DNA of 64,000 nucleotides from Azorinus chamasolen (Eukaryota; Mollusca; Bivalvia; Cardiida; Solecurtidae), in assembly GCA_963576725.1 (NCBI GenBank), contig OY755241.1, forward strand, positions 2,604,001 through 2,668,000, written 5' to 3'. Under the pieces are notes generated by a model, which ran no database searches, was not told the DNA's origin, and was given only the letters and a program-made list of their open reading frames with translations. Below, one piece after another: positions 9,429 to 20,597 of this stretch. Made by a program: the position numbers and the translations under genes. The first letter of the stretch is position 1, and the number at the start of each line of letters is the position of its first letter.

Positions 9429-10399
9429 ATGGCCTCAAAAGACATAAGCAAAAAGACCAGAGGTAGGGCTAGCAAGCCGAACTAACGTACAAACTCCAAA
9501 TCTAACTCTCCAATGGTATCACTAATAAGAAAAAATGGGGAAAAGGAAGAATCCTGGACCTGTAACGTTTGTCATGGCTGTTTTAGGGACCCGGAGGACA
9601 TGCTTATGGAATGCCAGAGATGCACTAGCCACTTCTGCATATCATGTCTAGGCAAAACTGCAGATGAGTACAATCTCCTTAGTAAAAGTGACCTTATGTG
9701 GTTCTGCACTGGGTGCAGAGAAAAAGTTGAAAAGAATATTTTGACCGATAGAAAGATAGAAGAAGCATGTCATGAAATGACCAAGGCATTTGAGGAAAGA
9801 CTATTGAGCATTGAAAAGACTCTGCAAGAAAAATGCAATAAAGAAGAAACTATTGATATTGTCAGGGAAGAAATTAAGAAAATAAATTATAGACAAGAAG
9901 AAACACCCAAAGCAAACACGGAAGGAAACAGAACAGACGTTAACACGGTCCTGAGTGAAATAAATGAAAGGAAGAAGAGGGAAAAAACGTCATCATATAT
10001 GGACAACAAGAGATCGATTCTGCGGAAGTCGAGGCTCGGATAGACCATGATAAGGAGGTTGTAATCAATGTAGCGGCAGCTTGTAACACACAAATAAAGT
10101 TTGAAGACATAAGTCATGTGAGAAGATTAGGCAAGTACGATAACGAGAAAGCAAAGAGACCCATGCTTGTGCAATTCGAAGAACTGGACACCAAAAACAG
10201 CATTTTCAAAGGGGTTAAACATATGAGGGAAAAAGAAGAATACAAAGACATCAGAATTTCAAATGACCTAACAAAAGCCGAAAGGGATAATGAAAAAACA
10301 TTGAAAGATAGGGCACAAGAAATGGAAAAGGAGCAATCGTCGGGGGAACAATCTTCCGGGTCAGGGGTCCTCCCTGGGCAAGGAAAATTGTCAAAATAG
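9429..10399 (+). pseudogene. LINE ORF1: PHD finger, coiled coil, RRM-like C-terminus (disrupted)
   Basis: From ATG 9429 the frame gives a short basic leader, then a TAA at 9483..9485, then continues in the same frame. A PHD-type zinc finger follows (9561..9716) with CxxC, CxxC, His, Cys and WFCxxC in the expected order, then a Lys/Glu-rich probable coiled coil. Near 9980..9990 the frame shifts by -1 at an A6C run. The shifted frame (about 9985..10399) encodes an RNA-binding region like LINE ORF1 RRM domains, with VIIYG and later HVRRLGKYD. The product would be the RNA-chaperone/nucleoprotein of a CR1-like LINE. The stop looks like mutation; the shift is either a lost A or programmed slippage. 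The downstream ATG at 9513 could bypass the stop. Confidence 0.7.
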
Positions 10400-10481
10400 T
10401 CAAAACCAGGGACGAAAGCGAGGGGTAAGGGAAAGCCAAAAACATGTAAATACCACAAATGTACATAGGGAATATTTTGTA

Positions 10482-13315
10482 AATAAGTTAACCTGTTTCT
10501 ACACAAACGCTGACCAATTTAGAAATAAAATGAACGAGTTTGAAATCAGGATCAGGGATACAAAGCCAAAGATAATAGGAATAACTGAGGTTAAAGCAAA
10601 AAATAGCTCATATCTTATGAACCAAGCAGAGTATAATCTAGATTGGACAAATGAATACAACATGTTTCATATGAAAGTACAAAAATGAGTCATGCAGGAA
10701 ACACCACATACAGAACAAACACTCGCCCGAACAGCAACACAAGGAAACAGCAAATTACATTGATAATTACATAGGCAGAGGCCTAATCATCTACATCCAT
10801 AAATCTCTGGAAGCAACAGAAGTAAAATTTGAGGAAGAATTCCAAGAGAATCTATTCGTAAATATCAGAACCAATAAAAACGAAAATGTTTTAGTCGGCG
10901 TGTTGTATAGGTCCCCTTCGGAAATGTCACAAACACACAATGAATCACTACGGGAATTAATAAAATACTCTCACTATTTAATAATGGGTGATTTCAACTA
11001 CCCTCTAATTAACTGGGATACACAACTAGCAAAATATGAGACATCAGAAGAACAAAAATTTGTTGACTGCCTCCAAGATAATTTCCTGTTCCAAGTAATA
11101 GGCAAACCAACAAGATGGAGGGGCACTGACACTCCGAATATTTTGGACTTGGTGATAACAGAAGACGGAAATAACATAGAGAACATTGAGTACCAGAGTC
11201 CCTTAGGAAAAAGTGATCACTGTGTAGTTTTGTTTAACTTCATATGTGCTACGACAACAAAAAAACAGGCGAAACAAAGAAGACGATACAGGAACGCAGA
11301 CTACAACAAATTTAGACAAGATTTGAATAACATAAATTGGGTTTCTTTCTTAATGGCAGACAAAGACATAAATACCTCCTGGATATTATTCCGGGATAAA
11401 CTCCAAGAATTGGAAGACAAACATATACCTATAATTAAAATCAAAAGCAGGAAGAATTACACAATCCCCCTTGACAAAAAAGCACTGGAAGCAATTAAGC
11501 AAAAAAACGCATCGCAAAGGAAATTTATGAGCAGTAAACAAGCAGAAGACCAGGAAAAAATATAATAGGGCGAGGAATAAGGTAACAAAATTAGTCAGGC
11601 AAGCGCGTAAAGGTTTTGAGAAAAACTTAGCATCTGAGGCAAAAAGTAATCCCAAAAGGGTATGGCAATATATTAACTCTAAGAGTAAAACGAAAATTGG
11701 TATCGGAGATCTACGACTAGACCCTTCCAACATCAAATCACCGAAAACATCAGACGACCTGGTAAAGGCTAATATCCTTGCTGAATATTTCAGCAGTGTC
11801 TTCACCAAAGAAGACACCAATAACATACCCACGCTAAACCAAAGAACCCAGAAGATAATATGGAATACAGTGCATTTCACACCTGAATCGGTAGCAGCAA
11901 TCTTAAAAATCTGAAACCAGACAAAACAGAATGCATCCACAACTACTAAAAGAACTGTATGAAGAGCTGTCTGTCCCACTCGCAATCATCTTCAATTTAT
12001 CCGTAAAATTAAATCAGATCCCCGATGAATGGGAAAATGCCAAAGTCAGTGCAATATTCAAAAAAGGAGACAAATCCAATGCTGGGAACTATAGACCAGT
12101 AAGCTTAACCTCAATAGTGTGCAAGGTAATGGAAAGAACAATTAGGGACCATATCATGGAATTTATGAACGCAAATGACTTCTTTACAGATAAGCAATAT
12201 GGGTTTATGTCAGGCAGGTCTACAGTACTACAGTTAATAAATGTTCTGGATGAGTGGACTGAAGCCCTCGATAATGGGAGCAGCATAGATTGTATATACA
12301 TGGATTTCCAAAAGGCATTCGATACCGTCCCTCATAACAGATTGCTTCAAAAGTTAGAAGCATACAATATTGGGAAAGAAATGATTGACTGGCTTAATCA
12401 CTTCCTATGTAATCGGGTTCAACAAGTGACAGTAAATGGTAGTGGGTCAGAATGGAAAGAGGTCACGTCCGGAATCCCCCAAGGATCCGTGATAGGACCA
12501 CTGATGTTCATCATCTACATCAACGACCTGCCAGATACAATTAGCTCCACGGTATATCTCTTCGCAGACGACACTAAAATCTTTAATATTATTGAAACGC
12601 CCGAAGATAAGAAATCATTACAGAAAGACCTGCACACGCTCGCAAATTGGACAGACAAATGGCTACTAAAGTTACACCCCCAAAAGTGCAAGAGTATGCA
12701 TATTGGGAAATATGATCCAGACCCAGATTTCATATATGAAGTAATGAATACTAAATTAGATTATGTTACAGAGGAAAAAGATATTGGTGTCATCATAGAT
12801 AACCAACTTAGTTTCGATAAACATATTGGGGAAAAGATCAAAAAGGCAAATTCTATGTCAGCCATCATCAGAAGGATATTCCGCCACTTGGACGGAAAAA
12901 GTTTCACACCGCTCTATAAAACTTTGGTAAGATCCCACCTTGAATATGCCAGTGCAACATGGGCACCCTATAAAGCAAAACATATAGACATGATTGAGGG
13001 TGTACAAAGACGTGCAACTAAGCAAATCCAAGGGCTCGGCACCCTACCGTATTCTGATAGACTCAGGAAACTCAACTTACCGACACTCACGTACCGACGT
13101 ATGAGAGGTGATATGATAGAAACCTACAAACTCTTAACTGGCAAATATGATAAGAAAGCTGTGGACAGAGTGTTAAAACCAAGAACTGAAATGGCAATCA
13201 GAACATCAAATAGGGGAAATTCAATGAAATTGTTTGCCCAAAGGGCCAAATTAGACGTAAGGAAAAACAGTTTTGGTTTAAGAACAACACAAGCCTGGAA
13301 TGACTTACCAGAACA
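10482..13315 (+). pseudogene. LINE ORF2: AP endonuclease and reverse transcriptase (disrupted)
   Basis: The endonuclease part (10482..11530) has TNADQFRNK, IIGITEVK, GVLYRSPS and MGDFNYP, typical of APE-type LINE endonucleases, ending in SDHCVV. RT follows from about 11931, with FKKGDKSNAGNYRPVSL, MDFQKAFDTVPH and FADD at 12561..12572, then the CR1/Jockey-type thumb to WNDLPEH. Breaks are the 76-bp insertion at 10680..10755, an extra A in the run ending 11560, a frame change near 11905 followed by TGA 11912, and a small deletion just before 11931. The Penelope-like insertion after 13315 separates the C-terminal tail at 15506..15668. No ATG precedes the endonuclease, so initiation was probably by overlap with ORF1. 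Confidence 0.85.
10680..10755 (+). repeat. 76-bp insertion in LINE endonuclease (copy of 8469..8544)
   Basis: Exact copy of the segment in front of the esterase ORF. It introduces a TGA at once and shifts the frame. The endonuclease frame before it (10530 phase) and after it (10759 phase) differ by exactly the length of this insert, so it is a clean insertion into a once-open frame. Confidence 0.9.
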
Positions 13316-14917
13316 TCAAATTACCATCTTTTACCACCTCGACCTAGAGTTACATTTCGCTACTTGAAGAAAAACATTTCTAATTTTCATTCAGATTATG
13401 TTCTTGTTCCTGCTGACAAGGCATCAAACAATGTAATCATTATTTGAAGATTGTATTATGTTGTTGTTTTAAAGAAGGAGCTAACTGATTCAAAAACTTA
13501 TATATCAGTTCAAACACCTGAAAAAGATATAGTCTCGGAACATGTAAAAATGTGCAATAATTTTAAGTCTGGTCCTAACATAAAACAACATAAACTTTCT
13601 ACTTTGTACTGGATTCCGAAACTACATAAAAACCCTTATAAGTCGCGTTTTATTGCCAACTCTAGCTGTTGTACCACTACTAAATTATCTATACTTTTGA
13701 CGTCCTGTCTTACTACGATCAAAGAACATGTTAAACGCTACTGTGATAAAATATATGAAAATTCTGGTATTAATGTTTTTTGGTCCATAAAAAATTCAAA
13801 TGATGTTTTAACAAAACTTGAAAATGAACAGTATAACATTTCTTTACTGAGCTCTTATGATTTCTCTACACTCTATACTACTCTACCTCACCATCTTATA
13901 AAGGATAAACTTATTAAATTAATAGAAAAAACCTTTGCCAGAGAAAACAAAATGTTCATTGCTTGTAATGTTCAACGTTCATTCTTTTCGAATTCAGAAG
14001 TTGAACATTACACAATGTGGACTTGCCTTGATGTTTGTAGATCTCTTACCTTTCTTTTAGATAATATATTTGTGCGTTATGGGGATACCATATATCGTCA
14101 AGTTGTTGGTATACCCATGGGTACAAATTGTGCCCCTCTTGTTGCAGATTTGTTTTTGTATTGCTACGAGAGGGATTTTATGCTTAGCTTAAAACCTGAT
14201 ACACAGACCGATATTGTTAATGCTTTTAATAAAACTTCAAGGTATTTAGACGATATTTTGAATTTAGATAATCCTTATTTTGATACTATGGTTTCTTCAA
14301 TCTACCCAAAAGAACTGTCTTTAAACAAAGCTAATCAATCTGACATTAATGCTTCATTTTTAGATTTGAATCTTTCAATTACAAATGATAAAGTTTCGTC
14401 CAAAGTATACGATAAAAGAGAAGATTTTAATTTTAAAATTGTTAATTATCCTTTTCTAGATGGGGATGTGCCACGTTCTACATCTTATGGGGTTTATATT
14501 TCTCAACTTATTAGGTTTGCCCGAGCCTGTTCTTTGCTTGAAGATTTTAACAGACGTAATTTAGTTATAACTGATAAACTTCTTAAGCAAGGTTACAGAT
14601 ATCACAAACTTCGGAAAACCTTTTCTAAATTCTATTATCGAAATTTACCTCTCATTAGTAAATATAATTGCAATCTACGGACGTTACTGCGACAAGGCAT
14701 TTCTCAACCAGAATTTTATGGGGATGTTATCTACAAACTTAGGAAAATTCGGGGTCATATCCATTTTCATGATTTGTTTATAAAACGCATTAAAACATTT
14801 AAAAAGAAAGGTTATGATCCTATTATATTGCAACACACTGCATGTTTGGTTATCGACCCTTTTACAGTCGGTAGCTACGCTTCCCTCTTTGCTTGCGCGA
14901 TGACAGGCCGAGGGTAG
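13316..14917 (+). CDS. Penelope-like reverse transcriptase, 5'-truncated, one in-frame TGA
   Basis: The frame is open from the insert's first base to TAG 14915..14917 (about 534 codons) except for TGA at 13445..13447. Telomerase-related PLE RT motifs are present. They include VPADKASNN before the TGA, STLYWIPKLHKNPYKSRF, YDFSTLYTTLPH, GIPMGTNCAPLVADLF and the catalytic RYLDD (about 14240..14254), followed by FLDLNLSI and a conserved C-terminal region ending MTGRG. The product would copy element RNA at the target. The TGA falls where I recall a Cys in relatives (…II-C-KKYY…). Naiads of clams are reported to encode selenocysteine, so recoding is possible. A simple nonsense mutation is the alternative. 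I could not identify a SECIS by eye. Confidence 0.75.
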
Positions 14918-15505
14918 TACTCTATGATGGTATACTCTTAAACTTGGATACAGGAGGAGCTTACCAGACTCATGTATTACTTTTTCCCTGTCGTGCCCTT
15001 AACGGCTTACCTGCAGGTGCTCCGACTTCAGCAAAGTCATTGAGTACATATTTGACGGATTGTCACAGTTATTATGCTATGTTTTACATGTTGTCCTGTG
15101 TTCACCGTCGTCTATGTTGTGGGTAAGTCCAGCGGGGATACCTTTATTTACAATATTTGTAAAGCTAGGGTGACTTTGAGAGAAGTGTGAGGTTAGGACG
15201 TCCGTAAACCGGTTTAAACCCCCAGTGGTGTTTTTGCTGATGACCGTGCCAAGGCGGTACTCTCTTTGTCACCCTTCCTTTTGTTTGCCTTGCGTCTTTG
15301 TGCTTGTGGTTTGTTCATGTTGTGGAACGTTTGTCCCTGGTTCTTGTGTGTCTTTTGGTGTTTTCTGTGTTCATTTCGTGTGTGTGTGTGTGTACGTTTG
15401 GGTGTGTGGTTGTGTGTGTGTGTGTGTGTCATGCTGTCTATCGGTGTTTTGGTGGTGGTTGCGTCTTGCATGTGGCTTTGCCTGCTTGACTTTACTACTT
15501 TTCCA
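13316..15505 (+). mobile_element. Penelope-like element (Naiad-type candidate) nested in LINE ORF2
   Basis: A 2.19-kb insert splits the last part of LINE ORF2. The LINE frame stops after GAACA (13315) and resumes at CGTTATAA (15506) in the same phase, with only a CA microhomology. The insert holds an RT ORF truncated at its 5' end, then about 590 bp of 3' region with a TG-repeat (15378..15430), ending CTTTTCCA. 5' truncation is expected of target-primed insertion. No GIY-YIG endonuclease follows the RT, which fits the Naiad clade, where that domain is N-terminal and would be lost by 5' truncation. Confidence 0.78.
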
Positions 15506-15668
15506 CGTTATAAATGCAGAAAATATCAATACGTTCAAAAACAGACTGGATAAATACTGGCTAAACCAAGATATTTTATTTGAGCACAAGGCCACTTTAA
15601 AAACCGGAAAGTGCATAAATTACAAAACCCAAGAAGAGTCCAACATAGAGGATCCGATGGGAACCTGA
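15506..15668 (+). pseudogene. C-terminal tail of LINE ORF2 beyond the nested insertion
   Basis: This segment continues the ORF2 thumb/C-terminus in the original frame (NAENINTFKNRLDKYW…) to TGA 15666. Similar tails end many CR1/Jockey RTs. It marks the right junction of the Penelope-like insertion. Confidence 0.85.
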
Positions 15669-15690
15669 GTTGGAAAACTACAATAAGTAA

Positions 15691-16210
15691 CAATAAGTAA
15701 GTAATTATTTACGCAGATATTTAGCATGGGACCGAAGACTGTCGACTGTCGAAAGTTCTGTTCTTAAAATAGGTTTTAAGACCTGGAAATTCCCATAAAA
15801 TCAAAGTACTGATGTACTGATATTTATCGCCTCATGGTAATGGTTGCTGAGCAATATTACTAGTTTGTCGAAACCTCTATTAAACTTTCAGACTTTTACT
15901 ATCATTTTGCTATCAATAATATAACATTTGATCATAAAGTCCACTTTGACGAACAGGTAGTTTGCCGAAACCACCATAATTCACAGGCAGTGCTATAGGA
16001 AATAAAGAAGAAGGGTTGTTTAGTATATTAGAGTAGTGGTATTAATAGTATTAATTACTATCCCCGACCAAAGCACCGAGGCTCTGGTTGTTGGCTCTCT
16101 TTGATATAAAGCTACTTACTGAAGGCTATTGCTACGGCTCTATCACATGGGGCTTGGGCTCATAGAGTAGGTTATATTGTTTTAAAAATACATGTAGATT
16201 CAGTTAATGA
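15691..16210. other. No gene recognised; flank between LINE end and inverted PLE fragment
   Basis: About 500 bp without domains or recognised repeats beyond the short AATAAGTAA units at its start. Confidence 0.4.
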
Positions 16211-16637
16211 TGGAAAAGTAGTAAAGTCAAGCAGGCAAAGCCACATACAAGACGCAACCACCACCAAAACACCGATAGACAGCATGACACACACACACAC
16301 ACACAACCACACACCCAAACGCACACACACACACACACGAAATGAACACAGAAAACACCAAAAGACACACAAGAACCAGAGACAAACGTTCCACACATGA
16401 ACAAAATCACAAGCACAAAGACGCAAGGCAAACAAAAGGAAGGGTGACAAAGAGAGTACCGCATTGGCACGGTCAGTAGCAAAAACACCACTGGGGGTTT
16501 AAACCGGTTTACGGACGTCCTAACCTCACACTTTTCTCAAAGTCACCATAGCTTTACAAATATTGTAAATAAAAGTATCCCCGCTGGACTTGCCCACAAC
16601 ATAGACGACGGTGAACACAGGACAACATGTAAAACAT
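16211..16637 (-). mobile_element. Inverted 3'-end fragment of the same Penelope-like element
   Basis: This is the reverse complement of 15077..15505 with scattered differences. It includes the CA/TG microsatellite, the block with TTTAAACCGGTT, and the terminal CTTTTCCA (here TGGAAAAG at 16211). It is a 5'-truncated second copy in the opposite orientation, with the 3' ends facing each other across 0.7 kb. Confidence 0.9.
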
Positions 16638-16752
16638 GTCATTAATGATGATGCACACAAGTCGATTAAAGCGTTGATCTAGGCTAAATAAATACCGTTC
16701 TTTAAAGAATTACAGACTATGCACAAACAAAAACTTTATGCTTTAAAGTGTA

Positions 16753-16788
16753 TCACGAAGTAAATACAGATCTGTATTTACTTCGTGA
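16753..16788. repeat. Perfect 36-bp palindrome
   Basis: An 18-bp arm (TCACGAAGTAAATACAGA) is followed immediately by its exact reverse complement, with no spacer. Nothing else is recognised between 16640 and 17130. Confidence 0.95.
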
Positions 16789-17130
16789 GTGTATTCAATT
16801 TCTTATCTTCATATCAATACAAATATAAGCGTTTTCATGTACATTTTATAATAGGTAAACTAAAGAACTAACTTGAGATAGTTTTAAAACATTACTTTGA
16901 CATCGTACATTTTAAAAGCGATTTCCTATAAAAGCAACTTGAAATATTTCAATAAATGTTTCTTCTACTCCAAGTCATTTTCATTGCATGCTTCTCTGCT
17001 AGTATAATAACAAGCAACCCTTCATAGATCTAGTTCTCTGTACTAGTAGAATCTCCAAACATTGCAATAAATATTGCAGAGATTGTTTTGTACATTGTGT
17101 CAATATTTGAGAGCCGCTGAATATCTTTTT

Positions 17131-20100
17131 AGCTCACCAGAGCACAAAGTGCTCAGGGTGAGCTTTTGTGATCGCCTGATGTCCGTCGTCCGTCGGCGTG
17201 CGTCGTCCGTCGTGCGTCGTTCGTCGTCAACAATTTGAACCTTTAAAAATCTTCTCCTCTAAATCTACAGGGTTCTCAGCTTTCATCTTTGGTACATAGC
17301 ATCACCCTTAGGTCCTCTACAAAAGTTATATAAATTATGGCCCTGGGGTCAAAATTGGGCCCGCCCCAGGGGTGGGAAGTTTTCAATAGAAACAAATAGT
17401 GAAATCTTTGAAAATCTTCTTCTCTGAAACTAGAAGGTTCTTAGCTTTCATATTTGGCATATAGCATCATGTTCAGGTCCTCTACAAAAGTTATATAAAT
17501 TATGGCCCTGGGGTTAAAATTGGCCCCGCCCCAGGGGTGGGCAGTTTTCAGTAGAAACTAATAGTGAAATCTTTGAAAATCTTCTCCTCTGAAACTGGAA
17601 GGCTCTCAGCTTTCATATTTGGCACAGAGCATCATGTTTAGGTCCTCTACAAAAGTTATATAAATTATGGCCCTGGGGTCAAAATTGGCCCCGCCCCAGG
17701 GGTGGGCAGTTTTGAATAGAAACCAATAGTGAAATCTTTGAAAATCTTCTTCTCTGAAACTGGGAGGCTCTCAGCTTTCATCTTTGGCACATAGCATCAC
17801 CCTTAGGTCCTCTACAAAAGTTATATAAATTATGCCCTTGGGGTCAAAATTGGCCCCGCCCCAGGGGTGGGAAGTTTTCAATAGAAACATATAGTAAGAC
17901 TTTGAAAATCTTCTCCTCTGAAACTGGAAGGCTCTCAGCTTTTTTTTTTATAAATTATGACCCTGGGGTCAAAATTGGTCCCGCCCCAGGGGTTGGCAGT
18001 TTTGAATAGAAACCAATAGTGAAATCTTTGAAAATCTTCTTCTCTGAAACCAGAAGGTTCTTAGCTTTCATATTTGGCATATACCATCATGTTCAGGTCC
18101 TCTACAAAAGTTATATAAATTATGGCCCTGGGGTTAAAATTGGCCCCGCCCCAGGGGTGGGCAGTTTTCAGTAGAAACTAATAGTGAAATCTTTGAAAAT
18201 CTTCTCCTCTGAAACTGGAAGGCTCTCAGCTTTCATATTTGGCACAGAGCATCATGTTCAGGTCCTCTACAAAAGTTATATAAATTATGGCCCTGGGGTC
18301 AAAATTGGCCCCGCCCCAGGGGTGGGCAGTTTTGAATAGAAACCAATAGTGAAATCTTTGAAAATCTTCTTCTCTGAAACTGGAAGGCTCTCAGCTTTCA
18401 TATTTGGCACATAGCATCACCCTTAGGTCCACTAAAAAAGTTATATAAATTATGCCCCTAGGGTCAAAATTGGCCCCGCCCCAGGGGTGGGAAGTTTTCA
18501 ATAGAAACATATAGTGAAATCTTTGAAAATCTTCTCCTCTGAAACTGGAAGGCTCTCAGCTTTCATATTTGGCACATAGCATCATGTTCAGGTCCTCTAC
18601 AAAAGTTATATAAATTATGGCCCTGGGGTCAAAATTGGCCCCGCCCCAGGGGTGGGCAGTTTTCAATAGAAACAAATAGTGAAAACTTTGAAAATCTTCT
18701 TCTCTGAAACTAGAAGGTTCTCAGCTTTCATATTTGGCATATAGCATCATGTTCAGGTCCTCTACAAAAGTTATATAAATTATTGCCCTGGGGTTAAAAT
18801 TGGCCCCGCCCCAGGGGTGGGCAGTTTTCAGTAGAAACTAATAGTGAAATCTTTGAAAATCTTCTCCTCTGAAACTGGAAGGCTCCTAGCTTTCATAATT
18901 GGCACAGAGCATCATGTTCAGGTCCTCTACAAAAGTTATATAAATTATGGCCCTGGGGTTAAAATTGGCCCCACCCCAGGGGTGGGCAGTTTTCAGTAGA
19001 AACTAATAGTGAAATCTTTGAAAATCTTCTCCTCTGAAACTGGAAGGCTCATAGCTTTCATATTTGGCACAGAGCATTATGTTCAGGTCCTCTACAAAAG
19101 TTATATAAATTATGGCCCTGGGGTCAAAATTGGCCCCGCCCCAGGGGTGGGCAGTTTTCAATAGAAACATATAGTGAAATCTTTGAAAATCTTCTCCTCT
19201 GAAACTGGAAGGCTCTCAGCTATCATATTTGGCACATAGCATCATGTTCAGGTTCTCTACAAAAGTTATATAAATTATGGCCCTGGGGTCAAAATTGGCC
19301 CCGCCCCAGGGGTGGGCAGTTTTCAATAGAAACAAATAGTGAAAACTTTGAAAATCTTCTTCTCTGAAACTAGAAGGTTCTCAGCTTTCATATTTGGCAT
19401 ATAGCATCATGTTCAGGTCCTCTACAAAAGTTATATAAATTATTGCCCTGGGGTTAAAATTGGCCCCGCCCCAGGGGTGGGCAGTTTTCAGTAGAAACTA
19501 ATAGTGAAATCTTTGAAAATCTTCTCCTCTGAAACTGGAAGGCTCATAGCTTTCATATTTGGCACAGAGCATTATGTTCAGGTCCTCTACAAAAGTTATA
19601 TAAATTATGGCCCTGGGGTCAAAATTGGCCCCCGCCCCAGGGGTTGGCAGTTTTCAATAGAAACCAATAGTGAAATCTTTGAAAATCTTCTTCTCTGAAA
19701 CTGGAAGGCTCTCAGCTTTCATATTTGGCACAGAGCATTATGTTCAGGTCCTCTACACAGTTATATAAATAATGGCCCTGGGGTCAAATTTGGCCTGCCC
19801 CAGGGGTGGGCAGTTTTCAATAGAAACAAATAGTGAAAACTTTGAAAATCTTCTTCTCTGAAACTGGAACGTTTTCAGCTTTCATATTTGGCATATAGCA
19901 TCATGTTTAGGTCCTCTACAAAAGTTATATAAATTATGGCCCTGGGGTCAAAATTGGTCCCGCCCCAGGGGTGGGCAGTTTTGAATAGAAACAAAAAGTG
20001 AAATCTTTGAAAATCTTCTTCTCTGAAACTGGAAGGTTCACAGCTTTCATAATTGGCACAGAGCATCATGTTCAGGTCCTCTACAATTTTTTTTTATAAA

Positions 20101-20567
20101 TTATGACCCTGGGGTCAAAATTGGTCCCGCCCCAGGGGTTGGCAGTTTTGAATAGAAACCAATAGTGAAATCTTTGAAAATCTTCTTCTCTGAAACTGGA
20201 AGGTTCACAGCTTTCATAATTGGCACAGAGCATCATGTTCAGGTCCTCTACAATTATTTCTTTTTTTATAAATTATGGCCCTGGGGTCAAAATTGGCCCT
20301 ACCCCAGGGGTGGGTAGTTTTTAATAGAAACATAGAGAAAACTTTGAAAATCTTCTCCTGAAACTGGGAGGTTCTTAGCTTTCATATTTGGCTCATAGCG
20401 TCATGTTCAGGTCCTCTACAAAAGTTTTCTAAATTATGCCCCTGGGGTCAAAACTGTCCCGCCCCAGGACCGGCTAGTTTTCTATAGAAACATATAGTGA
20501 AAACTTTGAAAATCTTCTACTCTGATTGTCTGGTGAGCGCTTCAGGGCCATTCTGGCCCTCTTGTTT
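17131..20567 (+). mobile_element. Tandem-core element H1 (Helentron/pearl-like, non-autonomous)
   Basis: It starts right after T5 with a hairpin (AGCTCACC…GGTGAGCT, inner GAGCAC/GTGCTC). A GTCCGTCG-rich module and then a core of about 20 units of roughly 166 bp follow (17.25..20.52 kb). Unit hallmarks are CTCTACAAAAGTTATATAAA and CCCCGCCCCAGGGG. It ends in TCTGGTGAGCG, which is complementary to the 5' CTCACCAGA, and a stem-loop AGGGCCA-TTC-TGGCCCT plus CTTGTTT. Open frames here are by-products of the repeat. There is no protein-coding capacity, so it must be mobilised in trans if at all. Confidence 0.8.
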
Positions 20568-20597
20568 AAAAGATATTTCTTGTTTGTGTGTGTTCTT

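Larger units (their letters stand above)
8469..15690 (+). mobile_element. CR1-like LINE (non-LTR retrotransposon), disrupted
   Basis: One element spans esterase ORF, PHD-finger ORF1 and endonuclease-RT ORF2, all on the plus strand, a domain set known from CR1-like LINEs. The lesions I can place are a nonsense codon at 9483 and a one-base loss in an A-run near 10 kb. A 76-bp insertion lies at 10680..10755, one extra A sits near 11555, and frame breaks occur near 11905 and 11929. A nested Penelope-like element occupies 13316..15505. The 3' end carries short AATAAGTAA-type repeats at about 15685..15710. The 5' boundary is uncertain and could include the hairpin cluster. Confidence 0.82.

Noticed and set aside
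14893..15126. ORF overlapping the end of the Penelope-like RT
   Set aside because: Different frame, no homology; the RT frame has its natural end at 14917.
15225..15668. ORFs across the TG-repeat region on both strands (also 16172..16491)
   Set aside because: Microsatellite-driven open frames in the Penelope-like 3' region; only 15506..15668 is genuine, as the LINE C-terminus.
17131..20567. CRISPR-like appearance of regular repeats
   Set aside because: Units of about 166 bp diverge along their whole length, have no unique spacers, and the DNA is eukaryotic.
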